From NCBI GenBank assembly GCA_963210315.1, contig OY723295.1, forward strand, positions 2,024,501-2,088,500: a stretch of DNA of 64,000 bases, written 5' to 3'. The notes below the pieces were generated by a model, which saw only the letters and a program-made list of their open reading frames with translations, had not been told where the DNA came from and did not search any database. Source of the stretch: Rhynchopus euleeides (taxonomy: Eukaryota > Euglenozoa > Diplonemea > Diplonemida > Diplonemidae). The position numbers were made by a program, and so were the translations under genes. Below are positions 14,261-27,589 of this stretch, piece after piece. How positions within the stretch are numbered: position 1 is the first letter of the stretch; each line of letters opens with the position of its first letter.

Positions 14261-15060
14261 CAGATCTTGGCAAAATCATGAGCTGCCTGCATTCAGATCT
14301 TGGCAAAATCATGAGCTGCCTGCATTCAGATCTTGGCAAAATCATGAGCTGCCTGTATTCAGATCTTGGCAAAATCATGAGCTGCCTGCATTCAGATCTT
14401 GACAAAATCATGAGCTGCGTGCATTCAGATCTTGGCAAAACCATGAGCTGCCTGCATTCAGATCTTGACAAAATCATGAGCTGCGTGCATTCAGATCTTG
14501 GCAAAACCATGAGCTGCCTGTATTCAGATCTTGGCAATGTCATGAGCTGCGTGCATTCAGATCTTGGCAAAACCATGAGCTGCCTGCATTCAGATCTTGG
14601 CAAAATCATGAGCTGCCTGCATTCAGATCTTGGCAAAATCATGAGCTGCCTGCATTCAGATCTTGGCAAAGTCATGAGCTGCGTGCATTCAGATCTTGGC
14701 AAAACCACGAGCTGCCTGCATTCAGATCTTGGCAAAACCATGAGCTGCCTGCATTCAGATCTTGGCAAAATCATGAGCTGCCTGCATTCAGATCTTGGCA
14801 AAGTCATGAGCTGCGTGCATTCAGATCTTGGCAAAACCATGAGCTGCCTGCATTCAGATCTTGGCAAAACCATGAGCTGCCTGCATTCAGATCTTGACAA
14901 AATCATGAGCTGCCTGCATTCAGATCTTGGCAAAATCATGAGCTGCCTGCATTCAGATCTTGGCAAAGTCATGAGCTGCGTGCATTCAGATCTTGTCAAA
15001 ACCATGAGCTGCCTGCATTCAGATCTTGGCAAAATCATGAGCTGCGTGCATTCAGATCTT

Positions 15061-15943
15061 GGCATAACCATGAGCTGCCTGCATTCAGATCTTGGCAAAA
15101 CCATGAGCTGCCTGTATTCAGATCTTGGCAAAACCATGAGCTGCCTGCATTCAGATCTTGGCAAAATCATGAGCTGCCTGCATTCAGATCTTGGCAAAGT
15201 CATGAGCTGCGTGCATTCAGATCTTGGCAAAACCATGAGCTGCCTGCATTCAGATCTTGACAAAATCATGAGCTGCCTGCATTCAGATCTTGGCAAAATC
15301 ATGAGCTGCCTGCATTCAGATCTTGGCAAAGTCATGAGCTGCGTGCATTCAGATCTTGTCAAAACCATGAGCTGCCTGCATTCAGATCTTGGCAAAATCA
15401 TGAGCTGCGTGCATTCAGATCTTGGCATAACCATGAGCTGCCTGCATTCAGATCTTGGCAAAACCATGAGCTGCCTGTATTCAGATCTTGGCAAAACCAT
15501 GAGCTGCCTGCATTCAGATCTTGGCAAAACCATGAGCTGCCTGTATTCAGATCTTGGCAATGTCATGAGCTGCGTGCATTCAGATCTTGGCAAAACCATG
15601 AGCTGCCTGCATTTAGATCTTGGCAAAATCATGAGCTGCCTGTATTCAGATCTTGGCAAAATCATGAGCTGCGTGCATTCAGATCTTGGCAAAACCATGA
15701 GCTGCCTGCATTTAGATCTTGGCAAAATCATGAGCTGCCTGTATTCAGATCTTGGCAAAATCATGAGCTGCCTGCATTCAGATCTTGGCAAAATCATGAG
15801 CTGCGTGCATTCAGATGTTGGCAAAACCATGAGCTGCCTGCATTTAGATCTTGGCAAAATCATGAGCTGCCTGTATTCAGAGCTTGGCAGAATCATGAGC
15901 TGCGTGCATTCAGATCTTGGCAAAATCATGAGCTGCCTGCATT
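15061..15943 (+). repeat. Duplicated block, second copy (offset 1683 bp)
   Basis: Matches 13378-14260 unit type by unit type; the GGCAGAA marker lies at 15886, exactly 1683 bp after 14203. One private change, CAGATGTTGG near 15814, is absent from the first copy. Downstream of the GGCAGAATC unit the two copies begin to differ in the number of ordinary units. Confidence 0.85.
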
Positions 15944-17523
15944 CAGATCTTGGCAAAATCATGAGCTGCCTGCATTCAGATCTTGGCAAAATCATGAGCT
16001 GCCTGCATTCAGATCTTGGCAAAATCATGAGCTGCCTGCATTCAGATCTTGGCAAAATCATGAGCTGCCTGTATTCAGATCGTGGCAAAATCATGAGCTG
16101 CCTGCATTCAGATCTTGACAAAATCATGAGCTGCGTGCATTCAGATCTTGGCAAAACCATGAGCTGCCTGCATTCAGATCTTGGCAAAATCATGAGCTGC
16201 CTGCATTCAGATCTTGGCAAAACCATGAGCTGCCTGCATTCAGATCTTGGCAAAATCATGAGCTGCCTGTATTCAGATCTTGGCAAAATCATGAGCTGCC
16301 TGCATTCAGATCTTGGCAAAATCATGAGCTGCCTGCATTCAGATCTTGGCAAAATCATGAGCTGCGTGCATTCAGATCTTGGCAAAACCATGAGCTGCCT
16401 GCATTCAGATCTTGGCAAAACCATGAGCTGCCTGCATTCAGATCTTGGCAAAATCATGAGCTGCGTGCATTCAGATCTTGGCAACACCATGAGCTGCCTG
16501 CATTCAGATCTTGGCAAAACCATGAGCTGCCTGCATTCAGATCTTGGCATAATCATGAGCTGCGTGCATTGAGATCTTGGCATAATCATGAGCTGCGTGC
16601 ATTCAGATCTTGGCAAAACCGTGAGCTGCCTGCATTCAGATCTTGGCAAAACCATGAGCTGCCTGCATTCAGATCTTGGCAAAATCATGAGCTGCCTGCA
16701 TTCAGATCTTGGCAAAATCATGAGCTGCCTGCACTCAGATCTTGGCAAAATCATGAGCTGCCTGCATTCAGATCTTGGCAAAATCATGAGCTGCCTGCAT
16801 TCAGATCTTGGCAAAACCATGAGCTGCCTGCATTCAGATCTTGGCAAAATCATGAGCTGCGTGCATTCAGATCTTGGCAAAACCATGAGCTGCCTGCATT
16901 CAGATCTTGGCAAAGTCATGAGCTGCGTGCATTCAGATCTTGTCAAAACCATGAGCTGCCTGCATTCAGATCTTGGCAAAATCATGAGCTGCGTGCATTC
17001 AGATCTTGGCATAACCATGAGCTGCCTGCATTCAGGTCTTGGCAAAACCATGAGCTGCCTGTATTCAGATCTTGGCAAAATCATGAGCTGCCTGCATTCA
17101 GATCTTGGCAAAATCATGAGCTGCCTGCATTCAGATCTTGGCAAAATCATGAGCTGCGTGCATTCAGATCTTGGCAAAACCATGAGCTGCCTGCATTCAG
17201 ATCTTGGCAAAACCATGAGCTGCCTGCATTCAGATCTTGGCAAAATCATGAGCTGCGTGCATTCAGATCTTGGCAACACCATGAGCTGCCTGCATTCAGA
17301 TCTTGGCATAACCATGAGCTGCCTGCATTCAGATCTTGGCAAAATCATGAGCTGCGTGCATTCAGATCTTGGCAAAACCATGAGCTGCCTGCATTCAGAT
17401 CTTGGCAAAACCATGAGCTGCCTGCATTCAGATCTTGGCAAAATCATGAGCTGCGTGCATTCAGATCTTGGCAACACCATGAGCTGCCTGCATTCAGATC
17501 TTGGCATAATCATGAGCTGCGTG

Positions 17524-18843
17524 CATTGAGATCTTGGCATAATCATGAGCTGCGTGCATTCAGATCTTGGCAAAACCATGAGCTGCCTGCATTCAGATCT
17601 TGGCAAAACCATGAGCTGCCTGCATTCAGATCTTGGCAAAATCATGAGCTGCCTGCATTCAGATCTTGGCAACATCATGAGCTGCCTGCACTCAGATCTT
17701 GGCAAAATCATGAGCTGCCTGCATTCAGATCTTGGCAAAATCATGAGCTGCCTGCATTCAGATCTTGGCAAAACCATGAGCTGCCTGCATTCAGATCTTG
17801 ACAAAATCATGAGCTGCGTGCATTCAGATCTTGGCAAAACCATGAGCTGCCTGCATTCAGATCTTGGCAAAACCATGAGCTGCCTGTATTCAGATCTTGG
17901 CAAAACCATGAGCTGCCTGCATTCAGATCTTGGCAAAATCATGAGCTGCCTGCATTCAGATCTTGGCAAAGTCATGAGCTGCGTGCATTCAGATCTTGGC
18001 AAAACCATGAGCTGCCTGAATTTAGATCTTGGCAAAATCATGAGCTGCCTGTATTCAGAGCTTGGCAAAATCATGAGCTGCGTGCATTCAGATCTTGGCA
18101 AAATCATGAGCTGCCTGCATTCAGATCTTGGCAAAATCATGAGCTGCCTGTATTCAGATCTTGGCAAAATCATGAGCTGCCTGCATTCAGATCTTGGCAA
18201 AATCATGAGCTGCCTGCATTCAGATCTTGGCAAAATCATGAGCTGCGTGCATTCAGATCTTGGCAAAACCATGAGCTGCCTGCATTCAGATCTTGGCAAA
18301 ATCATGAGCTGCCTGCATTCAGATCTTGGCAAAATCATGAGCTGCCTGTATTCAGATCTTGGCAAAATCATGAGCTGCCTGCATTCAGATCTTGGCAAAA
18401 TCATGAGCTGCGTGCATTCAGATCTTGGCAAAACCATGAGCTGCCTGCATTCAGATCTTGGCAAAATCATGAGCTGCCTGCATTCAGATCTTGGCAAAAT
18501 CATGAGCTGCCTGCATTCAGATCTTGGCAAAACCATGAGCTGCCTGCATTCAGATCTTGGCAAAATCATGAGCTGCCTGTATTCAGATCTTGGCAAAATC
18601 ATGAGCTGCCTGCATTCAGATCTTGGCAAAATCATGAGCTGCGTGCATTCAGATCTTGGCAAAGCCATGAGCTGCCTGCATTCAGATCTTGGCAAAACCA
18701 TGAGCTGCCTGCATTCAGATCTTGGCAAAATCATGAGCTGCGTGCATTCAGATCTTGGCAACACCATGAGCTGCCTGCATTCAGATCTTGGCAAAACCAT
18801 GAGCTGCCTGCATTCAGATCTTGGCATAATCATGAGCTGCGTG
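17524..18843 (+). repeat. Stop-headed higher-order repeat copy 1 (40 units)
   Basis: Begins with a unit in which CATTCAG has become CATTGAG, preceded by CATAATCATGAGCTGCGTG. The next such heads lie at 18844 and 20098. This copy has two more units than the next one, a TAT-type unit and its neighbour near 17900. Confidence 0.85.
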
Positions 18844-20097
18844 CATTGAGATCTTGGCAAAACCATGAGCTGCGTGCATTCAGATCTTGGCAAAACCATG
18901 AGCTGCCTGCATTCAGATCTTGGCAAAATCATGAGCTGCCTGCACTCAGATCTTGGCAAAATCATGAGCTGCCTGCATTCAGATCTTGGCAAAATCATGA
19001 GCTGCCTGCACTCAGATCTTGGCAAAATCATGAGCTGCCTGCATTCAGATCTTGGCAAAATCATGAGCTGCCTGCATTCAGATCTTGGCAAAACCATGAG
19101 CTGCCTGCATTCAGATCTTGACAAAATCATGAGCTGCGTGCATTCAGATCTTGGCAAAACCATGAGCTGCCTGCATTCAGATCTTGGCAAAATCATGAGC
19201 TGCCTGCATTCAGATCTTGGCAAAGTCATGAGCTGCGTGCATTCAGATCTTGGCAAAACCATGAGCTGCCTGAATTTAGATCTTGGCAAAATCATGAGCT
19301 GCCTGTATTCAGAGCTTGGCAAAATCATGAGCTGCGTGCATTCAGATCTTGGCAAAATCATGAGCTGCCTGCATTCAGATCTTGGCAAAATCATGAGCTG
19401 CCTGTATTCAGATCTTGGCAAAATCATGAGCTGCCTGCATTCAGATCTTGGCAAAATCATGAGCTGCCTGCATTCAGATCTTGGCAAAATCATGAGCTGC
19501 GTGCATTCAGATCTTGGCAAAACCATGAGCTGCCTGCATTCAGATCTTGGCAAAATCATGAGCTGCCTGCATTCAGATCTTGGCAAAATCATGAGCTGCC
19601 TGTATTCAGATCTTGGCAAAATCATGAGCTGCCTGCATTCAGATCTTGGCAAAATCATGAGCTGCGTGCATTCAGATCTTGGCAAAACCATGAGCTGCCT
19701 GCATTCAGATCTTGGCAAAATCATGAGCTGCCTGCATTCAGATCTTGGCAAAATCATGAGCTGCCTGCATTCAGATCTTGGCAAAACCATGAGCTGCCTG
19801 CATTCAGATCTTGGCAAAATCATGAGCTGCCTGTATTCAGATCTTGGCAAAATCATGAGCTGCCTGCATTCAGATCTTGGCAAAATCATGAGCTGCGTGC
19901 ATTCAGATCTTGGCAAAGCCATGAGCTGCCTGCATTCAGATCTTGGCAAAACCATGAGCTGCCTGCATTCAGATCTTGGCAAAATCATGAGCTGCGTGCA
20001 TTCAGATCTTGGCAACACCATGAGCTGCCTGCATTCAGATCTTGGCAAAACCATGAGCTGCCTGCATTCAGATCTTGGCATAATCATGAGCTGCGTG
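18844..20097 (+). repeat. Stop-headed higher-order repeat copy 2 (38 units, 1254 bp)
   Basis: Runs from the CATTGAG unit at 18844 to the one at 20098. It follows the unit order of the preceding 1320-bp copy after loss of two units (66 bp). It shares AATTTAGATC, AGAGCTTGG, GGCAAAGCC and GGCAACACC variants with that copy. Confidence 0.88.
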
Positions 20098-20526
20098 CAT
20101 TGAGATCTTGGCAAAACCATGAGCTGCGTGCATTCAGATCTTGGCAAAACCATGAGCTGCCTGCATTCAGATCTTGGCAAAATCATGAGCTGCCTGCACT
20201 CAGATCTTGGCAAAATCATGAGCTGCCTGCATTCAGATCTTGGCAAAATCATGAGCTGCCTGCACTCAGATCTTGGCAAAATCATGAGCTGCCTGCATTC
20301 AGATCTTGGCAAAATCATGAGCTGCCTGCATTCAGATCTTGGCAAAACCATGAGCTGCCTGCATTCAGATCTTGACAAAATCATGAGCTGCGTGCATTCA
20401 GATCTTGGCAAAACCATGAGCTGCCTGCATTCAGATCTTGGCAAATTCCATGAGCTGCCTGTATTCAGATCTTGGCAAAACCATGAGCTGCCTGCATTCA
20501 GATCTGGCAAAATCATGAGCTGCCTG
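20098..20526 (+). repeat. Stop-headed higher-order repeat copy 3 (partial)
   Basis: Starts like 18844 and matches it for about ten units. It then follows the 17524 copy, retaining the TAT-type unit that the middle copy lost. It carries the only out-of-register stretch of the array (20447-20506) and then passes into a different block order. Confidence 0.8.
20446..20506 (+). other. Compensated +1/-1 indel pair in the satellite
   Basis: At 20446-20447 the expected GGCAAAACC reads GGCAAATTCC, a net gain of one base. At about 20505 the expected GATCTTGGC reads GATCTGGC, a loss of one base. Unit starts shift from 20428 to 20462 (34 bp), then 20495 (33 bp), then 20527 (32 bp), so the original register is restored. 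This is the only departure from 33-bp register I found outside the insertion. It could be two real mutations or a paired sequencing or consensus error. Confidence 0.9.
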
Positions 20527-21450
20527 CATTCAGACCTTGGCAAAGTCATGAGCTGCGTGCATTCAGATCTTGGCAAAACCATGAGCTGCCTGCATTCAGA
20601 TCTTGGCAAAATCATGAGCTGCCTGCATTCAGATCTTGGCAAAATCATGAGCTGCGTGCATTCAGATCTTGGCAAAACCATGAGCTGCCTGCATTCAGAT
20701 CTTGGCAAAACCATGAGCTGCCTGCATTCAGATCTTGGCAAAATCATGAGCTGCGTGCATTCAGATCTTGGCAAAACCATGAGCTGCCTGCATTCAGATC
20801 TTGGCAAAACCATTAGCTGCCTGCATTCAGATCTTGGCAAAATCATGAGCTGCCTGCATTCAGATCTTGGCAAAATCATGAGCTGCCTGCATTCAGATCT
20901 TGGCAAAATCATGAGCTGCCTGCATTCAGATCTTGGCAAAATCATGAGCTGCCTGCATTCAGATCTTGGCAAAACCATGAGCTGCCTGCATTCAGATCTT
21001 GGCAAAGTCATGAGCTGCGTGCATTCAGATCTTGGCAAAATCATGAGCTGCCTGCATTCAGATCTGGGCAAAGTCATGAGCTGCGTGCATTCAGATCTTG
21101 GCAAAACCATGAGCTGCCTGCATTCAGATCTTGACAAAATCATGAGCTGCCTGCATTCAGATCTTGGCAAAATCATGAGCTGCCTGCATTCAGATCTTGG
21201 CAAAGTCATGAGCTGCGTGCATTCAGATCTTGGCAAAACCATGAGCTGCCTGCATTCAGATCTTGGCAAAATCATGAGCTGCGTGCATTCAGATCTTGGC
21301 AAAACCATGAGCTGCCTGCATTCAGATCTTGGCAAAACCATGAGCTGCCTGCATTCAGATCTTGGCAAAACCATGAGCTGCCTGTATTCAGATCTTGGCA
21401 AAACCATGAGCTGCCTGCAATCAGAACTTGGCAAAACCATGAGCTGCCTG

Positions 21451-23670
21451 TATTCAGAGCTTGGCAAAATCATGAGCTGCGTGCATTCAGATCTTGGCAA
21501 AACCATGAGCTGCCTGCATTTAGATCTTGGCAAAATCATGAGCTGCCTGTATTCAGATCTTGGCAAAATCATGAGCTGCGTGCATTCAGATCTTGGCAAA
21601 ATCATGAGCTGCCTGCATTCAGATCTTGGCAAAATCATGAGCTGCCTGCATTTAGATCTTGGCAAAATCATGAGCTGCCTGTATTCAGATCTTGGCAAAA
21701 TCATGAGCTACGTGCATTCAGATCTTGGCAAAATCATGAGCTGCCTGCATTCAGATCTTGGCAAAATCATGAGCTGCCTGTATTCACATCTTGGCAAAAT
21801 CATGAGCTGCCTGCATTCAGATCTTGGCAAAGTCATGAGCTGCGTGCATTCAGATCTTGGCAAAACCATGAGCTGCCTGCATTCAGATCTTGGCAAAATC
21901 ATGAGCTGCCTGCATTCAGATCTTGGCAAAGTCATGAGCTGCGTGCATTCAGATCTTGGCAAAACCATGAGCTGCCTGCATTCAGATCTTGGCAAAATCA
22001 TGAGCTGCCTGCATTCAGATCTTGGCAAAATCATGAGCTGCGTGCATTCAGATCTTGGCAAAACCATGAGCTGCCTGCATTCAGATCTTGACAAAATCAT
22101 GAGCTGCCTGCATTCAGATCTTGGCAAAATCATGAGCTGCCTGCATTCAGATCTTGGCAAAGTCATGAGCTGCGTGCATTCAGATCTTGGCAAAACCATG
22201 AGCTGCCTGCATTCAGATCTTGGCAAAATCATGAGCTGCGTGCATTCAGATCTTGGCAAAACCATGAGCTGCCTGCATTCAGATCTTGGCAAAACCATGA
22301 GCTGCCTGCATTCAGATCTTGGCAAAACCATGAGCTGCCTGTATTCACATCTTGGCAAAACCATGAGCTGCCTGCATTCAGATCTTGGCAAAACCATGAG
22401 CTGCCTGTATTCAGAGCTTGGCAAAATCATGAGCTGCGTGCATTCAGATCTTGGCAAAACCATGAGCTGCCTGCATTTAGATCTTGGCAAAATCATGAGC
22501 TGCCTGTATTCAGATCTTGGCAAAATCATGAGCTGCGTGCATTCAGATCTTGGCAAAATCATGAGCTGCCTGCATTCAGATCTTGGCAAAATCATGAGCT
22601 GCCTGCATTTAGATCTTGGCAAAATCATGAGCTGCCTGCATTCAGATCTTGGCAAAGTCATGAGCTGCGTGCATTCAGATCTTGGCAAAACCATGAGCTG
22701 CCTGCATTCAGATCTTGGCAAAACCATGAGCTGCCTGCATTCAGATCTTGGCAAAATCATGAGCTGCCTGCATTCAGATCTTGGCAAAATCATGAGCTGC
22801 CTGCATTCAGATCTTGGCAAAATCATGAGCTGCGTGCATTCAGATCTTGGCAAAACCATGAGCTGCCTGCATTCAGATCTTGGCAAAACCATGAGCTGCC
22901 TGCATTCAGATCTTGGCAAAATCATGAGCTGCGTGCATTCAGATCTTGGCAAAACCATGAGCTGCCTGCACTCAGATCTTGGCAAAACCATGAGCTGCCT
23001 GCATTCAGATCTTGGCAAAATCATGAGCTGCCTGCATTCAGATCTTGGCAAAATCATGAGCTGCCTGCATTCAGATCTTGGCAAAATCATGAGCTGCCTG
23101 CATTCAGATCTTGGCAAAATCATGAGCTGCCTGCATTCAGATCTTGGCAAAACCATGAGCTGCCTGCATTCAGATCTTGGCAAAGTCATGAGCTGCGTGC
23201 ATTCAGATCTTGGCAAAACCATGAGCTGCCTGCATTCAGATCTTGGCAAAATCATGAGCTGCCTGCATTCAGATCTTGGCAAAGTCATGAGCTGCGTGCA
23301 TTCAGATCTTGGCAAAACCATGAGCTGCCTGCATTCAGATCTTGGCAAAATCATGAGCTGCCTGCATTCAGATCTTGGCAAAACCATGAGCTGCCTGCAT
23401 TCAGATCGTGGCAAAGTCATGAGCTGCGTGCATTCAGATCTTGGCAAAATCATGAGCTGCCTGCATTCAGATCTTGACAAAATCATGAGCTGCCTGCATT
23501 CAGATCTTGGCAAAACCATGAGCTGCCTGCATTCAGATCTTGGCAAAACCATGAGCTGCCTGCATTCAGATCTTGGCAAAACCATGAGCTGCCTGTATTC
23601 AGATCTTGGCAAAACCATGAGCTGCCTGCATTCAGATCTTGGCAAAACCATGAGCTGCCTGTATTCAGAG
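21451..23670 (+). repeat. Irregular blocks marked by TATTCAGAGC units
   Basis: TATTCAGAGC units at 21451, 22408 and 23662 are spaced by 957 bp (29 units) and 1254 bp (38 units). Each is followed by a CTGCGTG unit, then a CATTTAGATC unit, then a TAT-type unit in the same order. I see partial copies of one block with unit-number changes between them. Edges are approximate. Confidence 0.7.
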
Positions 23671-26600
23671 CTTGGCAAAATCATGAGCTGCGTGCATTCA
23701 GATCTTGGCAAAACCATGAGCTGCCTGCATTTAGATCTTGGCAAAATCATGAGCTGCCTGTATTCAGATCTTGGCAAAATCATGAGCTGCGTGCATTCAG
23801 ATCTTGGCAAAATCATGAGCTGCCTGCATTCAGATCTTGGCAAAATCATGAGCTGCCTGCATTTAGATCTTGGCAAAATCATGAGCTGCCTGTATTCAGA
23901 TCTTGGCAAAATCATGAGCTGCGTGCATTCAGATCTTGGCAAAATCATGAGCTGCCTGCATTCAGATCTTGGCAAAATCATGAGCTGCCTGTATTCAGAT
24001 CTTGGCAAAATCATGAGCTGCCTGCATTGAGATCTTGGCAAAATCATGAGCTGCGTGCATTCAGATCTTGGCAAAACCATGAGCTGCCTGCATTCAGATC
24101 TTGGCAATGTCATGAGCTGCGTGCATTCAGATCTTGGCAAAACCATGAGCTGCCTGCATTCAGATCTTGGCAAAATCATGAGCTGCGTGCATTCAGATCT
24201 TGGCAAAACCATGAGCTGCCTGCATTCAGATCTTGGCAAAACCATGAGCTGCCTGCATTCAGATCTTGGCAAAATCATGAGCTGCGTGCATTCAGATCTT
24301 GGCAAAACCATGAGCTGCCTGCATTCAGATCTTGGCAAAACCATGAGCTGCCTGCATTCAGATCTTGGCAAAATCATGAGCTGCGTGCATTCAGATCTTG
24401 GCAAAACCATGAGCTGCCTGCATTCAGATCTTGGCAAAACCATGAGCTGCCTGCATTCAGATCTTGGCAAAATCATGAGCTGCGTGCATTCAGATCTTGG
24501 CAAAACCATGAGCTGCCTGCATTCAGATCTTGGCAAAACCATGAGCTGCCTGCATTCAGATCTTGGCAAAATCATGAGCTGCCTGCATTCAGATCTTGGC
24601 AAAATCATGAGCTGCCTGCATTCAGATCTTGGCAAAATCATGAGCTGCCTGCATTCAGATCTTGGCAAAACCATGAGCTGCCTGCATTCAGATCTTGGCA
24701 AAATCATGAGCTGCCTGTATTCAGATCTTGGCAAAACCATGAGCTGCCTGCATTCAGATCTTGGCAAAATCATGAGCTGCGTGCATTCAGATCTTGGCAA
24801 AACCATGAGCTGCCTGCATTCAGATCTTGGCAAAACCATGAGCTGCCTGCATTCAGATCTTGGCAAAATCATGAGCTGCCTGCATTCAGATCTTGTCAAA
24901 ATCATGAGCTGCCTGCATTCAGATCTTGGCAAAATCATGACCTGCGTGCATTCAGATCTTGGCAAAACCATGAGCTGCCTGCATTCAGATCTTGGCAAAA
25001 TCATGAGCTGCCTGCATTCAGATCTTGGCAAAATCATGAGCTGCCTGCATTCAGATCTTGGCAAAATCATGAGCTGCCTGCATTCAGATCTTGGCAAAAT
25101 CATGAGCTGCCTGCATTCAGATCTTGGCAAAATCATGAGGTGCCTGCATTCAGATCTTGGCAAAATCATGAGCTGCCTGCATTCAGATCTTGGCAAAATC
25201 ATGAGCTGCCTGCATTCAGATCTTGGCAAAATCATGAGCTGCCTGCATTCAGATCTTGGCAAAATCATGAGCTGTGTGCATTCAGATCTTGGCAAAATCA
25301 TGAGCTGCCTGCATTCAGATCTTGGCAAAACCATGAGCTGCCTGCATTCAGATCTTGGCAATGTCATGAGCTGCGTGCATTCAGATCTTGGCAAAACCAT
25401 GAGCTGCCTGCATTCAGATCTTGGCAAAATCGTGAGCTGCGTGCATTCAGATCTTCAAAAAACCATGAGCTGCCTGCATTCAGATCTTGGCAATGTCATG
25501 AGCTGCGTGCATTCAGATCTTGGCAAAACCATGAGCTGCCTGCATTCAGATCTTGGCAAAATCGTGAGCTGCGTGCATTCAGATCTTGGCAAAACCATGA
25601 GCTGCCTGCATTCAGATCTTGGCAAAACCATGAGCTGCCTGCATTCAGATCTTGGCAAAATCATGAGCTGCCTGCATTCAGATCTTGGCAAAATCATGAG
25701 CTGCCTGCATTCAGATCTTGGCAAAACCATGAGCTGCCTGCATTCAGATCTTGGCAAAATCATGAGCTGCCTGCATTCAGATCTTGGCAAAACCATGAGC
25801 TGCCTGCATTCAGATCTTGGCAAAATCATGAGCTGCCTGCATTCAGATCTTGGCAAAATCATGAGCTGCCTGCATTCAGATCTTGGCAAAGTCATGAGCT
25901 GCGTGCATTCAGATCTTGGCAAAACCATGAGCTGCCTGCATTCAGATCTTGGCAAAATCATGAGCTGCCTGCATTCAGATCTTGGCAAAACCATGAGCTG
26001 CCTGTATTCAGATCTTGGCAAAACCATGAGCTGCCTGCATTCAGATCTTGGCAAAATCATGAGCTGCCTGCATTGAGATCTTGGCAAAATCATGAGCTGC
26101 CTGCATTCAGATCTTGGCAAAACCATGAGCTGCCTGTATTCAGATCTTGGCAAAACCATGAGCTGCCTGCATTCAGATCTTGGCAAAACCATGAGCTGCC
26201 TGCATTCAGATCTTGGCAAAATCATGAGCTGCGTGCATTCAGATCTTGGCAAAACCATGAGCTGCCTGCATTCAGATCTTGGCAAAATCATGAGCTGCCT
26301 GTATTCAGATCTTGGCAAAACCATGAGCTGCCTGCATTCAGATCTTGGCAAAACCATGAGCTGCGTGCATTCAGATCTTGGCAAAATCATGAGCTGCCTG
26401 CATTCAGATCTTGGCAAAACCATGAGCTGCCTGCATTCAGATCTTGGCAAAATCATGAGCTGCGTGCATTCAGATCTTGGCAAAACCATGAGCTGCCTGC
26501 ATTCAGATCTTGGCAGAACCATGAGCTGCCTGTATTCAGATCTTGGCAAACCCATGAGCTGCCTGCATTCAGATCTTGGCAAAGTCATGAGCTGCGTGCT

Positions 26601-27589
26601 TTCAGATCTTGGCAAAACCATGAGCTGCCTGCATTCAGATCTTGGCAAAACCATGAGCTGCCTGCATTCAGATCTTGACAAAATCATGAGCTGCCTGCAT
26701 TCAGATCTTGGCAAAATCATGAGCTGCCTGCATTCAGATCTTGGCAAAGTCATGAGCTGCGTGCATTCAGATCTTGGCAAAACCATGAGCTGCCTGCATT
26801 CAGATCTTGGCAAAACCATGAGCTGCCTGCATTCAGATCTTGACAAAATCATGAGCTGCCTGCATTCAGATCTTGGCAAAATCATGAGCTGCCTGCATTC
26901 AGATCTTGGCAAAACCATGAGCTGCCTGCATTCAGATCCTGGCAAAATCATGAGCTGCGTGCATTCAGATCTTGGCAAAATCATGAGCTGCCTGCATTCA
27001 GATCTTGGCAAAGTCATGAGCTGCGTGCATTCAGATCTTGGCAAAACCATGAGCTGCCTGCATTCAGATCTTGGCAAAACCATGAGCTGCCTGCATTCAG
27101 ATCTTGGCAAAATCATGAGCTGCCTGCATTCAGATCTTGGCAAAATCATGAGCTGCCTGCATTTAGATCTTGGCAAAACCATGAGCTGCCTGCATTCAGA
27201 TCTTGGCAAAACCATGAGCTGCCTGCATTCAGATCTTGGCAAAAACATGAGCTGCCTGCATTCAGATCTTGGCAAAATCATGAGCTGCCTGCATTCAGAT
27301 CTTGGCAAAGTCATGAGCTGCGTGCATTCAGATCTTGGCAAAACCATGAGCTGCCTGCATTCAGATCTTGGCAAAACCATGAGCTGCCTGTATTCAGATC
27401 TTGGCAAAACCATGAGCTGCCTGCATTGAGATCTTGGCAAAATCATGAGCTGCCTGCATTCAGATCTTGGCAAAATCATGAGCTGCCTGCATTCAGATCT
27501 TGGCAAAACCATGAGCTGCCTGCATTCAGATCTTGGCAAAACCATGAGCTGCCTGCATTCAGATCTTGGCAAAATCATGAGCTGCCTGC

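Noticed and set aside
22..16572. A plus-strand open frame of about 5,500 codons of an 11-residue repeat, resembling a giant structural protein gene
   Set aside because: Two further frames are open over similar lengths, variation is nearly all amino-acid-changing, there is no unique N- or C-terminal domain, and the same frame is broken repeatedly in the right half.
11361..21704. Minus-strand open frame of over 3,400 codons
   Set aside because: It arises from the stop-free minus frame of the 33-bp unit and ends only where chance variants occur, such as CAGATTATGG near 11359 and GAGCTACGTG near 21709.
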